DNA from: Pseudomonadota bacterium
GTDB lineage: Bacteria > Pseudomonadota > Gammaproteobacteria > Steroidobacterales > Steroidobacteraceae
Reading direction: 5' to 3'
NCBI GenBank assembly: GCA_025351005.1
Contig: JANXWS010000003.1
Location: 62,001 to 126,000 of the forward strand
Length of the DNA: 64,000 bases
Position 1 is the first letter of the stretch, and the number at the start of each line of letters is the position of its first letter. The notes below the pieces were generated by a model. That model did no database searches. It was given only the letters and a program-made list of their open reading frames with translations, and was not told the DNA's origin. Position numbers and translations under genes: made by a program. Positions 8,186 through 16,944 of this stretch are shown one piece after another.

Positions 8186-8575
8186 ATGATCCGCATCCCG
8201 ACACTCGCCGCGCGTATCGTCGCCTGCGGCATTGCGGTTGCCGCCCCGGCGAGCTACGCGACCTGCAACTATCCGAAGGCCCCCGGCCAGTTTCCCGATG
8301 GCGCGACCGCGACCCAGCCGGAGATGGTCGAGGCGCAGAAGTCGGTGAAGCAGTTCATGGCCGACATGGACGCCTACATGAACTGCGTAGACACCGAGCA
8401 TCCGGCCGCGCCGGCCGGCACCAAGCTGAGCGACGAGGAAGTGAAGGCGCAGGACGCGCGCGAGCGCGTCCGCGTCCAGAGGCACAACGCCGCGGTCAGC
8501 GACATGGAAGCGGTGGCCGAGCGTTTCAACGTGCAGCTGCACATCTGGAAGGAAAAGAACGCCAAGCCGAAATGA
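8186..8575 (+). CDS. Small secreted protein of unknown function
   Basis: A 129-residue protein with an apparent Sec signal peptide: positively charged start, hydrophobic core ending PASYA, cleavage near residue 25. The mature part has two cysteines (in TCNYP and MNCVDTEHP) that may form a disulfide, and a helical charged C-terminal half (LSDEEVKAQDARERVRVQRH), suggesting a soluble periplasmic helical protein. I do not recognise a family. It ends only 7 bp before moeA, so it may be the first gene of the Moco transcript, though a functional link is not evident. Confidence 0.75.
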   Translation: MIRIPTLAARIVACGIAVAAPASYATCNYPKAPGQFPDGATATQPEMVEAQKSVKQFMADMDAYMNCVDTEHPAAPAGTKLSDEEVKAQDARERVRVQRHNAAVSDMEAVAERFNVQLHIWKEKNAKPK

Positions 8576-8582
8576 CCGGCCG

Positions 8583-9779
8583 ATGCTGACTCCGGGCGAG
8601 GCGGCGGCGGCGATCGACGCGGCGCTGGTGCCGCTGGCCGCCGAGCCGTGCCGGGTCGAGCAGGCCGCGGGCCGCGTGCTGCGCGAGGAGCTCCTCGCCG
8701 AGCGCGACCAGCCGCCGTTCGACCGCGTCGCGCTGGACGGCATCGCGATCGCGCTCGACTCATTCGTCGCCGGCCGGCGCCGCTACCGGATCGCCGGCAC
8801 CGTCGCCGCAGGCAGCCGGCCGCAGCCGCTCGCGGCGACGGACAGCTGCCTCGAGGTGATGACCGGCGCGATGCTGCCGCCGGGAGCCGACGCGGTGATC
8901 CCGGTCGAGTCGCTGCTGCTTGCCGACGGCACCGCGACCGTCAGCGACTCGGTCGCGCTCGAGCTCCACGCCAACATCCACCGTCGCGGCACGGACGCCC
9001 GGGCCGGCAGCCGGGCGCTGGCCGCCGGTACGCACCTGCGCGGCCCGGAACTGGCGATCGCGGCCTCCACCGGTCGCGCGACGATCGCGGTCAGCCGCGA
9101 GCCGCGGATCGCGGTGCTGTCGACCGGCGACGAGCTGGTGGCACCCGGCCTGCCGCTCGCCGACTGGCAGGTCCGCCGCTCCAACGCCTACGCGATCGCG
9201 GCGGCGCTCACGCTCGAGGGCCATCGGCAGATCAGCGACGACCACGCCGCGGACGACCCGGCGCAGTTGCGCGCGGTCGTCGCCCGGCTGGTCGCCACCC
9301 ACGACGTGCTGATCCTGAGCGGCGGCGTGTCGGCCGGGCGCTTCGACTACGTGCCCTCGGTGCTGGAGCAGCTCGGCGTCCAGCGCGTGTTCCACCAGGT
9401 CGCCCAGCGGCCGGGCAAGCCGTTCTGGTTCGGCGTGGCGCCCGCCGGCCAGCCGGTGTTCGCGTTGCCCGGCAACCCGGTCTCGACGCTCGTCTGCCTG
9501 GTCCGCTACGTGCTGCCGGCGCTCGCGCGCCTGGCGGGCAGGCCCGCGCCCGCGACCCGCTACGCACCGCTCGCAACGCGCTGGGAGTCGCGGCACTCCC
9601 TGACCGCGTTCATCCCGGTCGACCGCGCGGCGGACGGCCGGCGCCCGGACGCGGTCACGCCGCGCCGGACGAATGGGTCGGGGGACTTCAGCGCGCTCGC
9701 CGACACTGCCGGATTTGTCGAGCTGGCGCCCGGTGGCGCCTTTGAACCGGGCGCGATCGTCCCGATCTACACTTGGTAG
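8583..9779 (+). CDS. moeA: Molybdopterin molybdenumtransferase MoeA
   Basis: A 398-residue enzyme inserting molybdate into adenylylated molybdopterin. Family motifs are [19 protein letters not shown], the molybdopterin-binding STGDELV segment, [20 protein letters not shown] and [19 protein letters not shown]. The N-terminal motif normally reading FDNSAMDGYA is here [10 protein letters not shown] (residues 46-55), retaining only the flanking FD and DG plus Ala. It heads the compact Moco operon: moaA starts 2 bp after its stop. Length is typical of MoeA (about 400). Confidence 0.95.
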   Translation: MLTPGEAAAAIDAALVPLAAEPCRVEQAAGRVLREELLAERDQPPFDRVALDGIAIALDSFVAGRRRYRIAGTVAAGSRPQPLAATDSCLEVMTGAMLPPGADAVIPVESLLLADGTATVSDSVALELHANIHRRGTDARAGSRALAAGTHLRGPELAIAASTGRATIAVSREPRIAVLSTGDELVAPGLPLADWQVRRSNAYAIAAALTLEGHRQISDDHAADDPAQLRAVVARLVATHDVLILSGGVSAGRFDYVPSVLEQLGVQRVFHQVAQRPGKPFWFGVAPAGQPVFALPGNPVSTLVCLVRYVLPALARLAGRPAPATRYAPLATRWESRHSLTAFIPVDRAADGRRPDAVTPRRTNGSGDFSALADTAGFVELAPGGAFEPGAIVPIYTW

Positions 9780-9781
9780 CC

Positions 9782-10825
9782 ATGACTTCCGTTGTTGCAC
9801 TGCACGATCCCAATGCGCCGCTCGACCGCCGCGGCCGGCCGCTGCACGACCTGCGCATCTCGGTGATGGACCGCTGCAACTTCCGCTGCCCGTACTGCAT
9901 GCCGAAGGAAACCTACGGCGAGGGTTACCGCTTCCTCGGTACGTCCGAGCGCCTCTCATTCGCCGAGATCACCCGGCTGGCCGGGCTGTTCGTCGGCCTT
10001 GGCGTGCGCAAGCTGCGGCTCACCGGTGGCGAGCCGCTGCTGCGTGCAGGGCTCGCGGAACTGGTCGGCGATCTGGCGGCGCTGCCCGACGTCCAGGACG
10101 TCGCGCTCACGACCAACGGCGTGCTGCTCGCGCGCCACGCCGAGGAGCTGAAGGCGCAGGGACTCGGCCGGGTCACGGTCAGCCTCGACTCGCTCGATCC
10201 GGAAGTGTTCCGGCGCATGTCCGGCGGCTACGGATCGCCGGCCGAGATCGTCGAGGGCATCGAGGCCGCGCTCGCCGCAGGCCTCGCGCCGCTCAAGATC
10301 AACTGCGTCGTCGAGCGCGGCAGCAACGACCACACGGTGCTCGACCTGGTCGAGCGTTTTCGCGGCACGCGCGTCATCGTGCGCTTCATCGAGTACATGG
10401 ACGTCGGCACGCGCAATCACTGGAGCCGGGAACGGGTCGTGACCTCGGCCGAGCTGCACGACCGCGTGCACGCGCGCTGGCCGCTGCGACCGCTCGCGGC
10501 CGGCTACCACGGCGAGGTCGCCGAGCGCTACGCCTTCGCCGACGGCGCCGGCGAGGTCGGCTTCATCTCGTCGGTGAGCCAGCCCTTCTGCGGCGCCTGC
10601 ACGCGCGCGCGCCTGTCGTCGGAGGGCGTGCTGTACACGTGCCTGTTCGCGACCCAGGGGCTCGACCTGCGCACGCCGCTGCGGGCGGGTGCCGACGATG
10701 CGGCGCTCGCCGCCCTCATCGGCGGCGCCTGGCTCGCGCGCAACGACCGCTACAGCGAGTTGCGCGCCGAGCTGCATGCGGCCGGTGCCGAGCGCAAGAT
10801 CGAGATGTACTACATCGGAGGCTGA
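9782..10825 (+). CDS. moaA: GTP 3',8-cyclase MoaA
   Basis: The radical SAM enzyme that starts molybdopterin synthesis by converting GTP to 3',8-cyclo-H2GTP. The protein is 347 residues. The SAM cluster motif CNFRCPYC gives Cys-32, Cys-36 and Cys-39; the second 4Fe-4S cluster uses [12 protein letters not shown] and the later YTCLF cysteine; the essential C-terminal Gly-Gly is present (MYYIGG). The ATG at 9782 is preferred over a TTG three codons earlier. Its TGA overlaps the ATG of moaC by one base (TGATG). Confidence 0.97.
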   Translation: MTSVVALHDPNAPLDRRGRPLHDLRISVMDRCNFRCPYCMPKETYGEGYRFLGTSERLSFAEITRLAGLFVGLGVRKLRLTGGEPLLRAGLAELVGDLAALPDVQDVALTTNGVLLARHAEELKAQGLGRVTVSLDSLDPEVFRRMSGGYGSPAEIVEGIEAALAAGLAPLKINCVVERGSNDHTVLDLVERFRGTRVIVRFIEYMDVGTRNHWSRERVVTSAELHDRVHARWPLRPLAAGYHGEVAERYAFADGAGEVGFISSVSQPFCGACTRARLSSEGVLYTCLFATQGLDLRTPLRAGADDAALAALIGGAWLARNDRYSELRAELHAAGAERKIEMYYIGG

Positions 10826-11307
10826 TGAGCACTCTGACCCACGTCGCCGCGGACGGCAGCCCGACGATGGTCGACGTCGGCGCCAAGGACGTGACCGCGC
10901 GCAGCGCCGCCGCCGAGTCGCGGGTGCGGCTGCCGCCCGCGGTCGCGCGCGCGCTCGCGGCCGCGGGCTACGTGACGGCCAAGGGCCCGGTGTTCCACAC
11001 CGCGATCATCGCCGGGACGATGGCCGCCAAGCGTACCCACGAGCTGATTCCGTTCTGCCACCCGCTCGGCCTCGAAAAGTGCCGCATCGACATCAGCGTC
11101 GCGGGCGACGACGTCGTGATTCGCTGCGAGGTGGCCGTGCACCACCGCACCGGCGTCGAGATGGAGGCGCTCACCGGCGCCAGCGTCGCCGCCCTCACCG
11201 TCTACGACATGTGCAAGGCGTTGTCGCACGACCTCGTCATCGACGGCACGCGCCTGCTCGGCAAGCGCGGCGGCAAGGCCGACTACGAGGCGCCCGGTGA
11301 GCGCTGA
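10825..11307 (+). CDS. moaC: Cyclic pyranopterin monophosphate synthase MoaC
   Basis: It converts MoaA's product into cyclic pyranopterin monophosphate. The protein is 160 residues, as usual. The substrate-pocket motifs [31 protein letters not shown] and the catalytic Lys near the end ([11 protein letters not shown]) are intact. The ATG at 10825 shares its A with the moaA stop, indicating termination-reinitiation coupling. The 3' end overlaps mobA by 11 bp. Confidence 0.97.
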   Translation: MSTLTHVAADGSPTMVDVGAKDVTARSAAAESRVRLPPAVARALAAAGYVTAKGPVFHTAIIAGTMAAKRTHELIPFCHPLGLEKCRIDISVAGDDVVIRCEVAVHHRTGVEMEALTGASVAALTVYDMCKALSHDLVIDGTRLLGKRGGKADYEAPGER

Positions 11308-11899
11308 GGCGCCGCTCGCAGGCCTGGTGCTGGCCGGCGGCCGGAGCGAGCGCATGCAACGCGACAAGGCAGCGCTGACCTTCGCGGGCGAGACGCAGCT
11401 GGCGCGCGCGCTTGGTCTCATCGGCCGCTACTGCGCGCGCTGCTTCGTATCGGTGCGGCCCGACCAGCAGGCCGAGGCGCTGCGCGCCCGCTGGCCGCAG
11501 ATCGTCGACCGGCTCGCCGACGTCGGGCCCGCCGCCGGCATCCTGGCCGCGCAGCAGGCGCTGCCCGACCACGCGTGGCTGGTGGTCGCGGTCGACCTGC
11601 CGCTGCTCGACGCCGGCACGCTCGAGCGGCTGATCGCCGCGCGCGATCCGCGCGCGCCGGCAACCGCCTACCGGAGCGCGGCGGACGGCCTGCCGGAGCC
11701 GTTGTGCGCAATCTGGGAGCCCGCCAGTCACGCCGCACTCGCGGCATTCGTGGCGGCGGGCACCAGCTGCCCGCGCAAGTTCCTGCTGCGCCACCACGCG
11801 CACCTGGTCGCGCTCGCGGCACCGGCCGCGCTCGACAACGTCAATACGCCCGCCGACTACGCGCTCGCGCTCGGCCGCGGCGGCGGAGCGCCGTCATGA
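11297..11899 (+). CDS. mobA: Molybdenum cofactor guanylyltransferase MobA
   Basis: A 200-residue cytosolic enzyme attaching GMP to Mo-molybdopterin to form the MGD cofactor used by DMSO-reductase-family enzymes. The GTP-binding loop [16 protein letters not shown] is near residues 12-27, and the acidic VAVDLPLLD motif and the terminal DNVNTPADY motif are typical. The GTG start overlaps moaC by 11 bp and the stop overlaps the moaD start (ATGA). Its presence implies the cell uses bis-MGD enzymes, none of which lies in the window. Confidence 0.95.
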   Translation: MSAEAPLAGLVLAGGRSERMQRDKAALTFAGETQLARALGLIGRYCARCFVSVRPDQQAEALRARWPQIVDRLADVGPAAGILAAQQALPDHAWLVVAVDLPLLDAGTLERLIAARDPRAPATAYRSAADGLPEPLCAIWEPASHAALAAFVAAGTSCPRKFLLRHHAHLVALAAPAALDNVNTPADYALALGRGGGAPS

Positions 11900-12138
11900 C
11901 GCGCGTGCACGTGCAGTACTACGCTCTGTTGCGCGAGCAGGCCGGCCGCAGCGACGAGCAGGTCGTGACCGCGGCCGCGACGCCGGCGGCCCTGTACGAG
12001 GAGCTGCGCGCCCGGCATGGACTGTCGCTCGCGCGCGCGCAGCTGCGGGTCGCGATCGACGGCGAGTTCGCGGAGTGGCACGCGGCGCTGCCGGACGGGG
12101 CGAGCGTCGTGTTCATCCCGCCCGTCGCCGGCGGCTGA
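11896..12138 (+). CDS. moaD: Molybdopterin synthase sulfur carrier subunit MoaD
   Basis: An 80-residue ubiquitin-like sulfur carrier. The C-terminus ends IPPVAGG, the Gly-Gly that is adenylylated by MoeB and thiocarboxylated for sulfur transfer to precursor Z. The ATG at 11896 overlaps the mobA stop. It is followed one base later by the fused MoaE-MoeB gene, its two direct partners. Confidence 0.95.
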   Translation: MTRVHVQYYALLREQAGRSDEQVVTAAATPAALYEELRARHGLSLARAQLRVAIDGEFAEWHAALPDGASVVFIPPVAGG

Positions 12139-12139
12139 C

Positions 12140-13714
12140 GTGGCCGCGTTCGAGTTCAGCGCGGTTCCGCTCGATGCGCGGCTGCTCGCAGCCTCGGTGG
12201 CCGACCAGAGCTGCGGCGGCTACGCGAGTTTCGAGGGCTGGGTGCGTGACTGCAACGACGGCCGCGCCGTCGCGCGCCTCGAGTACGAGGCCTACGCGGC
12301 GCTTGCGGTTCGCGAGGGCGAACGCATCCTGGCGGAGGCCGTGGGGCGGTTCGGCGCGACGCACGCGCGCTGCGTCCACCGCATCGGGCCGCTCGGGCTC
12401 GGGGAGCTGGCCGTCTGGGTCGGCGCCAGCGCGCCGCATCGCGCCGAGGCCTTCGCGGCGTGCCGCTTCATCATTGACGAGGTCAAGCACCGCGTCCCGA
12501 TCTGGAAAAAGGAGCACTACGCCGACGGCGACTCGGGCTGGGTCAACTGCGAGCGCTGCGCGGCGCCGGCAGCGCATGGCGAGGGTCCGGAGCACGCGCC
12601 GCACCCCGATCACGGCGGCAACGAGCCGGCAGGCGCACGGCACCGGCCGGGAGCTGCGCGGCCGGACTACTCGCGGCAGATGGTCCTGCCCGAGGTCGGC
12701 GCGGCGGGCCAGGCGCGGATTCGGGCGGCGCGCGTGCTGGTCGTGGGCGCAGGCGGGCTCGGCGCTCCGGTCCTCAGCTACCTCGCCGGCGCCGGTGTCG
12801 GCACGCTCGGCATCCTCGACGGCGACGTCCTCGATGCGTCGAACCTGCACCGCCAGACCCTCTACACGCTCGACGAGATCGGCCGGCCGAAGGCGCTGTT
12901 GGCCGCCGCGCGGCTGCGCGCCCAGAACCCGGAAGTCGACGTGCGCGCGCACGTCGAGCGCGCCACGCATGAGCGCCTGCCCGCGCTCGCCTCAGCCTAC
13001 GACGTGCTGGTCGACTGCAGCGACAACTTCGCGACCCGCTTCGTCGTCAATGACGCCGCGGTCAGCGCCGGCAAGCCGGCCGTACTCGCGAGCGTCTACC
13101 AGTTCGAGGGTCAGCTGCAGGTGCTGAAGCCCGGCGGCGCCTGCCTGCGCTGCGTCTGGCCGGAGGCGCCCGCGGACGGCGTCGTCGGCAACTGCGCCGT
13201 GGCGGGCGTGCTGGGCCCGGTCGCCGGCGCGCTCGGCAGTCTGCAGGCGCTCGAGGTGCTGAAGCTCGTCCTCGGCCTGCCCTCGCCGGCCGAGAACGCG
13301 GTGGTGCTCGTTGACCTCAACACTCTTGCGACGCGGCACGTGCGCGCAACGCGCGCCGCGGCCTGCACGGGGCGCAACTGCGTGCGAACCCTCGGCCGGT
13401 CCGCGCCCGAGGAGATCGACGTCGACGTGGACGCCGGCCTGCTCGAGCAGGCCAGCGGCCTCGGCTACGTGGTCGTCGACGTGCGCGAGCTCACCGAGCT
13501 CGTGCGCACACCGCTTCCAGTGCCGAGCCTGCACATCCCGCTCGACCGCCTGCTCGACGACCCACGGCAGCTCGGCACCGGACGCCGCTACCTCTTGGTC
13601 TGCGCGCGCGGCAGCCGCTCGCGCGCCGCGGCGCTGACGCTGCGCGGCGCCGGCCTCCGCTCGGTGTGGTCGCTGCGCGGCGGGCTCGCCGCACGCCGCG
13701 TCCCGCAGCCCTGA
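12140..13714 (+). CDS. MoaE-MoeB-rhodanese fusion protein
   Basis: A 524-residue three-part protein. Residues 1-140 are MoaE, the large subunit of molybdopterin synthase (VRDCNDGRAVARLEYEAY; catalytic lysines 123-124 in VPIWKKEHY). After an Ala/Gly/His-rich linker (141-175), residues 177-420 are a MoeB/ThiF E1-like adenylyltransferase (DYSRQMVLPEVGAAGQ; ATP loop GAGGLG 203-208; VDCSDNFATR 291-300; first zinc pair Cys-335/338; a second pair Cys-409/414 spaced x4 rather than x2). Residues 430-519 are a short rhodanese domain with Cys-488 in CARGSRS. The GTG start at 12140 follows moaD's stop by one base. The reading frame is continuous, so activation, sulfuration and synthase steps are on one chain. 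Confidence 0.92.
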   Translation: MAAFEFSAVPLDARLLAASVADQSCGGYASFEGWVRDCNDGRAVARLEYEAYAALAVREGERILAEAVGRFGATHARCVHRIGPLGLGELAVWVGASAPHRAEAFAACRFIIDEVKHRVPIWKKEHYADGDSGWVNCERCAAPAAHGEGPEHAPHPDHGGNEPAGARHRPGAARPDYSRQMVLPEVGAAGQARIRAARVLVVGAGGLGAPVLSYLAGAGVGTLGILDGDVLDASNLHRQTLYTLDEIGRPKALLAAARLRAQNPEVDVRAHVERATHERLPALASAYDVLVDCSDNFATRFVVNDAAVSAGKPAVLASVYQFEGQLQVLKPGGACLRCVWPEAPADGVVGNCAVAGVLGPVAGALGSLQALEVLKLVLGLPSPAENAVVLVDLNTLATRHVRATRAAACTGRNCVRTLGRSAPEEIDVDVDAGLLEQASGLGYVVVDVRELTELVRTPLPVPSLHIPLDRLLDDPRQLGTGRRYLLVCARGSRSRAAALTLRGAGLRSVWSLRGGLAARRVPQP

Positions 13715-13723
13715 GCGCGGGGC

Positions 13724-15004
13724 TCAGCCCGGCCGCACCTGGCCTGCGCCCCGCACCACGTACTTGTAGCTCGTCAGCTGCTCGACGCCGACCGGGCCGC
13801 GCGCGTGGAAGCGGTCGGTCGAGATGCCGATCTCGGCGCCCATGCCGAACTCGCCGCCGTCGGCGAACTGCGTCGAGGCATTGTGCAGCACGATGGCGCT
13901 GTCGACGCGCGCCAGGAAGCGCTCGGCGGCCAGCGGGTTTGCGGTGACGATCGCCTCGGTGTGCCCCGAGCCGTAGCGGCCGATGTGCTCGATCGCGCCG
14001 TCGACACCATCGACGACCCGGGCGCTGATGATCGCGTCGAGGTACTCCGTGTACCAGTCCTCCTCGCTGGCCGGCCGCACGCGCGGGTCGGTGGCCTGGG
14101 CGGCCGAGTCGCCGCGCACCTCGCAGCCCGAGTCGAGCAGCGCGGCCAGCAGCGGCCGCAGGTGCGTCGCGGCGCAGGCGCCATCGACCAGCAGCGTCTC
14201 CGCGGCGCCGCACACGCCGGTGCGGCGGAGCTTGGCGTTCAGCACGATCGCGCGCGCCATCTCGAGGTCGGCGTCGCGATCGACGTAGACATGGCAGTTG
14301 CCGTCGAGGTGGCCGATCACGGGCACGCGCGCCTCCCGCCGGACGCGCTCGATCAGCGACTTGCCGCCGCGCGGCACGATCACGTCGACGTAGTCGGTCA
14401 TGGCACCGAGCAGGTAGCCGACCGCCTCGCGGTCGGTCGTCGGCACGCGCTGGATGCACTCGGGCGGCAGCCCGGCCGCCGCGAGCCCTGCCTCGAGGCA
14501 GGCGTGGATGGCGGCGCTCGACCGGACACTTTCCGATCCCGGTCGCAGGATCACGGCGTTGCCGGACTTGAGGCAAAGGGCGCCGGCGTCGGCCGTCACG
14601 TTCGGCCGGCTCTCGTAGATGATCGCGACGACGCCGAGCGGCACGCGTACGCGCTGGATGCTGAGCCCGTTCGGCCGGGTCCATTCGGCGGTCACCTCGC
14701 CGATCGGGTCCGGCAGGCCGGCGATCTCGACGAGACCCTGCGCCATGGCCTCGATGCGCGAGGCGTCGAGCCGCAGCCGGTCGAGCAGCGCTGCCGTCAG
14801 GCCGCGCGCTTGCGCCGCCTCCATGTCGGCGCCGTTCGCGGCGGCGATCGAGGCCGCGCGCGCGCGCAGCGTCGCCGCCGCCGCCAGCAGCGCTGCGTCC
14901 TTGTCGGCGCGCGCCGTGCGCGCGAGCACCGCGGCGGCCGCCACCGCCTGCCGACCGAGGCGTTCCATCAGCGCTCCGAGCGCCGGGTCGGTCCGGCTAG
15001 ACAC
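13724..15004 (-). CDS. proA: Gamma-glutamyl phosphate reductase
   Basis: The second step of proline synthesis, reducing glutamyl-5-phosphate with NADPH. The protein is 426 residues, a normal length. Family features are [34 protein letters not shown], and the region around [12 protein letters not shown] containing the nucleophilic Cys. The GTG start at 15004 overlaps the proB stop by 8 bp, giving the usual proB-proA operon on the minus strand. It converges on the moaE-moeB fusion gene with only 9 bp between stops. Confidence 0.96.
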   Translation of the reverse strand: MSSRTDPALGALMERLGRQAVAAAAVLARTARADKDAALLAAAATLRARAASIAAANGADMEAAQARGLTAALLDRLRLDASRIEAMAQGLVEIAGLPDPIGEVTAEWTRPNGLSIQRVRVPLGVVAIIYESRPNVTADAGALCLKSGNAVILRPGSESVRSSAAIHACLEAGLAAAGLPPECIQRVPTTDREAVGYLLGAMTDYVDVIVPRGGKSLIERVRREARVPVIGHLDGNCHVYVDRDADLEMARAIVLNAKLRRTGVCGAAETLLVDGACAATHLRPLLAALLDSGCEVRGDSAAQATDPRVRPASEEDWYTEYLDAIISARVVDGVDGAIEHIGRYGSGHTEAIVTANPLAAERFLARVDSAIVLHNASTQFADGGEFGMGAEIGISTDRFHARGPVGVEQLTSYKYVVRGAGQVRPG

Positions 15005-16139
15005 CGAGCATCACCAGGTCGTCGCGATGGATCAGCTCCTCGCGACCACGGTACCCGAGCAGCGCCGCGATCTCGCCGCTGCGACGGCCGGCAATCGCGG
15101 CGGCGTCGTGCGACGAGTAGGCGGCGAGCCCGCGCGCGATCTCGGCGCCGTCGGCGAACACGCTGACGGTGTCGCCGCGCTCGAAGCGGCCGGCGACGCG
15201 GGTCACGCCCGCGGGCAGCAGGCTCTTGCCGCGCCGCAGCGCCGCCGCAGCGCCGCCGTCGACGCTGAGCCGCCCGCGCGGCTGCAGGGTGCCCGCGATC
15301 CATTGCTTGCGCAGTGCGAGCGGCGTGCCGGCCGGCAGGAACCAGCTGCAGCGCTCGCCCTCCTCGATCGCGCGCAGCGGGTTCGGGCGCCGGCCGCTCG
15401 CGATGCAGAGGCTGCAGCCGGCGCCGACCGCGATGCGGGCCGCCGCGACCTTGGTGGTCATGCCGCCGGAGCCGACACCGGCGCCCGGTCCAGACGCCAT
15501 CGCCTCGATCGCGGCATCGACCTCAACGATCTCGGGCACGAAGCGCGCACCGGGATCGCGCCGCGGGTCGGCGCTGTAGAGGCCGTCGATGTCCGACAGC
15601 AGCACCAGACACTCAGCGCTCGCCATCTGCGCGACGCGCGCGGCGAGCCGGTCGTTGTCGCCATAACGGATCTCGGCGGTAGCGACCGTGTCGTTCTCGT
15701 TTATGACCGGCACGGCGCCGAGGCCGAGCAGCGTGTTGAGCGTCGCGCGCGCATTCAGGTAGCGGCGCCGGTCCTCGGTGTCCTCGAGCGTCAGCAGCAC
15801 CTGTGCGACCGCGAGGCCGCGCTCCTCGAGGATCTCCTGCCAGGCGCGCGCGAGCCGGATCTGCCCGACCGCGGCCGCCGCCTGGCTCTCCTCGAGCCGC
15901 AGCCGCCCGTCCGCGAGCCCGAGGTGGCGCCGGCCGAGCGCGATCGCGCCGCTCGACACGACGATGATCTGCTGGCCCCGCTTGGCGGCGCGCGCCAGGT
16001 CGTCGCCAAGACTTTCGAGCCAGGCGCGATTGAGCCGACCGGATCTGGCGTCGACCAGCAAGGCGGAGCCGACCTTGACGATCAGCCGTCGGGCTTCGCG
16101 GAGGCGGCGCGAGCGGGCCCGGAACTCGGATACCGTCAT
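14997..16139 (-). CDS. proB: Glutamate 5-kinase with C-terminal PUA domain
   Basis: The first, feedback-regulated step of proline synthesis. The protein is 380 residues: an amino-acid kinase domain ([12 protein letters not shown] near 20-31, [44 protein letters not shown]) followed by an RNA-binding-type PUA domain (about 285-370, [20 protein letters not shown]). The ATG at 16139 begins [10 protein letters not shown] and lies directly before the kinase core. The common neighbour obgE is absent; upstream is a 364-bp stretch without a gene. Confidence 0.96.
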   Translation of the reverse strand: MTVSEFRARSRRLREARRLIVKVGSALLVDARSGRLNRAWLESLGDDLARAAKRGQQIIVVSSGAIALGRRHLGLADGRLRLEESQAAAAVGQIRLARAWQEILEERGLAVAQVLLTLEDTEDRRRYLNARATLNTLLGLGAVPVINENDTVATAEIRYGDNDRLAARVAQMASAECLVLLSDIDGLYSADPRRDPGARFVPEIVEVDAAIEAMASGPGAGVGSGGMTTKVAAARIAVGAGCSLCIASGRRPNPLRAIEEGERCSWFLPAGTPLALRKQWIAGTLQPRGRLSVDGGAAAALRRGKSLLPAGVTRVAGRFERGDTVSVFADGAEIARGLAAYSSHDAAAIAGRRSGEIAALLGYRGREELIHRDDLVMLGV

Positions 16140-16503
16140 GGGTGGCAGGCCCCGGGCGCGGGGCCGGCCGCTCGTCGCGACTGTACCGGGACACGCGCCG
16201 TGGCCATCACTAACCTCAGCAGGTGCGGCGTGCTCGGCGACGGCGACGGCTGTGGGGGACTCACGGTCCCGGAAGCCTGCGGCAAGGCCGTCACAGCCGC
16301 AAGCGACGCGGCACCGCGGGCCCGGACCGGTGGCGCTCGTGCACCAGCGGGGTGCGTAGGACGGCGCGTGCGCGGCCGCGCGCTCGTTGCCCGGCGCGCC
16401 GCCGCAGCGCCAATTGCCTGACGCTACCCGAACCCCTAAACTTCCGGCCGTGCGGCCATTGCCGAGCGAAGCGTGCGGGCGGATTCGATCGAGGGTCGAC
16501 GCA
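16140..16503. other. 364-bp divergent intergenic region without a gene
   Basis: This is the spacer between proB (minus) and the acidic protein (plus). I see no riboswitch consensus, RNA gene or coding frame with family character. AT-poor throughout apart from a short stretch near 16423-16442 (ccaattgcctgacg and cccctaaac), which could hold the plus-strand promoter. Confidence 0.5.
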
Positions 16504-16845
16504 GTGGGCAGAGATTTCGAACCTGTCGCCGGCAAGTGGTATCGCGACCTCGAGGAGGACGAGACCTTCCTGGTGCTGTCCGTCGACGAGGACCAGGGAG
16601 TCGTCGAGATCCAGCACGTCGATGGCGACGTCGAGGAGCTCGACGTCGACACGTGGGCCGAGATGGATCTCGATCCGAGCGAGGCACCCGAGGGCTGGTC
16701 CGGCTCCGTCAAAGATGATGATGATGACGACGACGTGGACGCGGACGACGAGGATGACTGGGACGAGGACGAGGACGACGACTGGGACGACGAAGACGAC
16801 GACGACGATGCGGACGACCATCCTCGTGACCGCGACGACTACTGA
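16504..16845 (+). CDS. DUF6763-like acidic small protein
   Basis: A 113-residue cytosolic protein. The first 70 residues ([20 protein letters not shown], then [24 protein letters not shown]) match a small domain common in Gammaproteobacteria, which I know as DUF6763; function unknown. The remainder is almost pure Asp/Glu (more than 30 acidic residues in the last 45), encoded by a degenerate GAC/GAT/GAG tract at about 16715-16840. Other members have shorter acidic tails, so this one looks expanded. The GTG start at 16504 is the nearest to the conserved core. Confidence 0.75.
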   Translation: MGRDFEPVAGKWYRDLEEDETFLVLSVDEDQGVVEIQHVDGDVEELDVDTWAEMDLDPSEAPEGWSGSVKDDDDDDDVDADDEDDWDEDEDDDWDDEDDDDDADDHPRDRDDY

Positions 16846-16944
16846 CCAGAACGCCTGAGCCCTCGCCGCGCGACGGGCCCGCCGCTTGAGCCCGGCCAGG
16901 CGTCGCACGCGACCGCCCGCCTGGCACCGGAAAAACTCCGCGCC

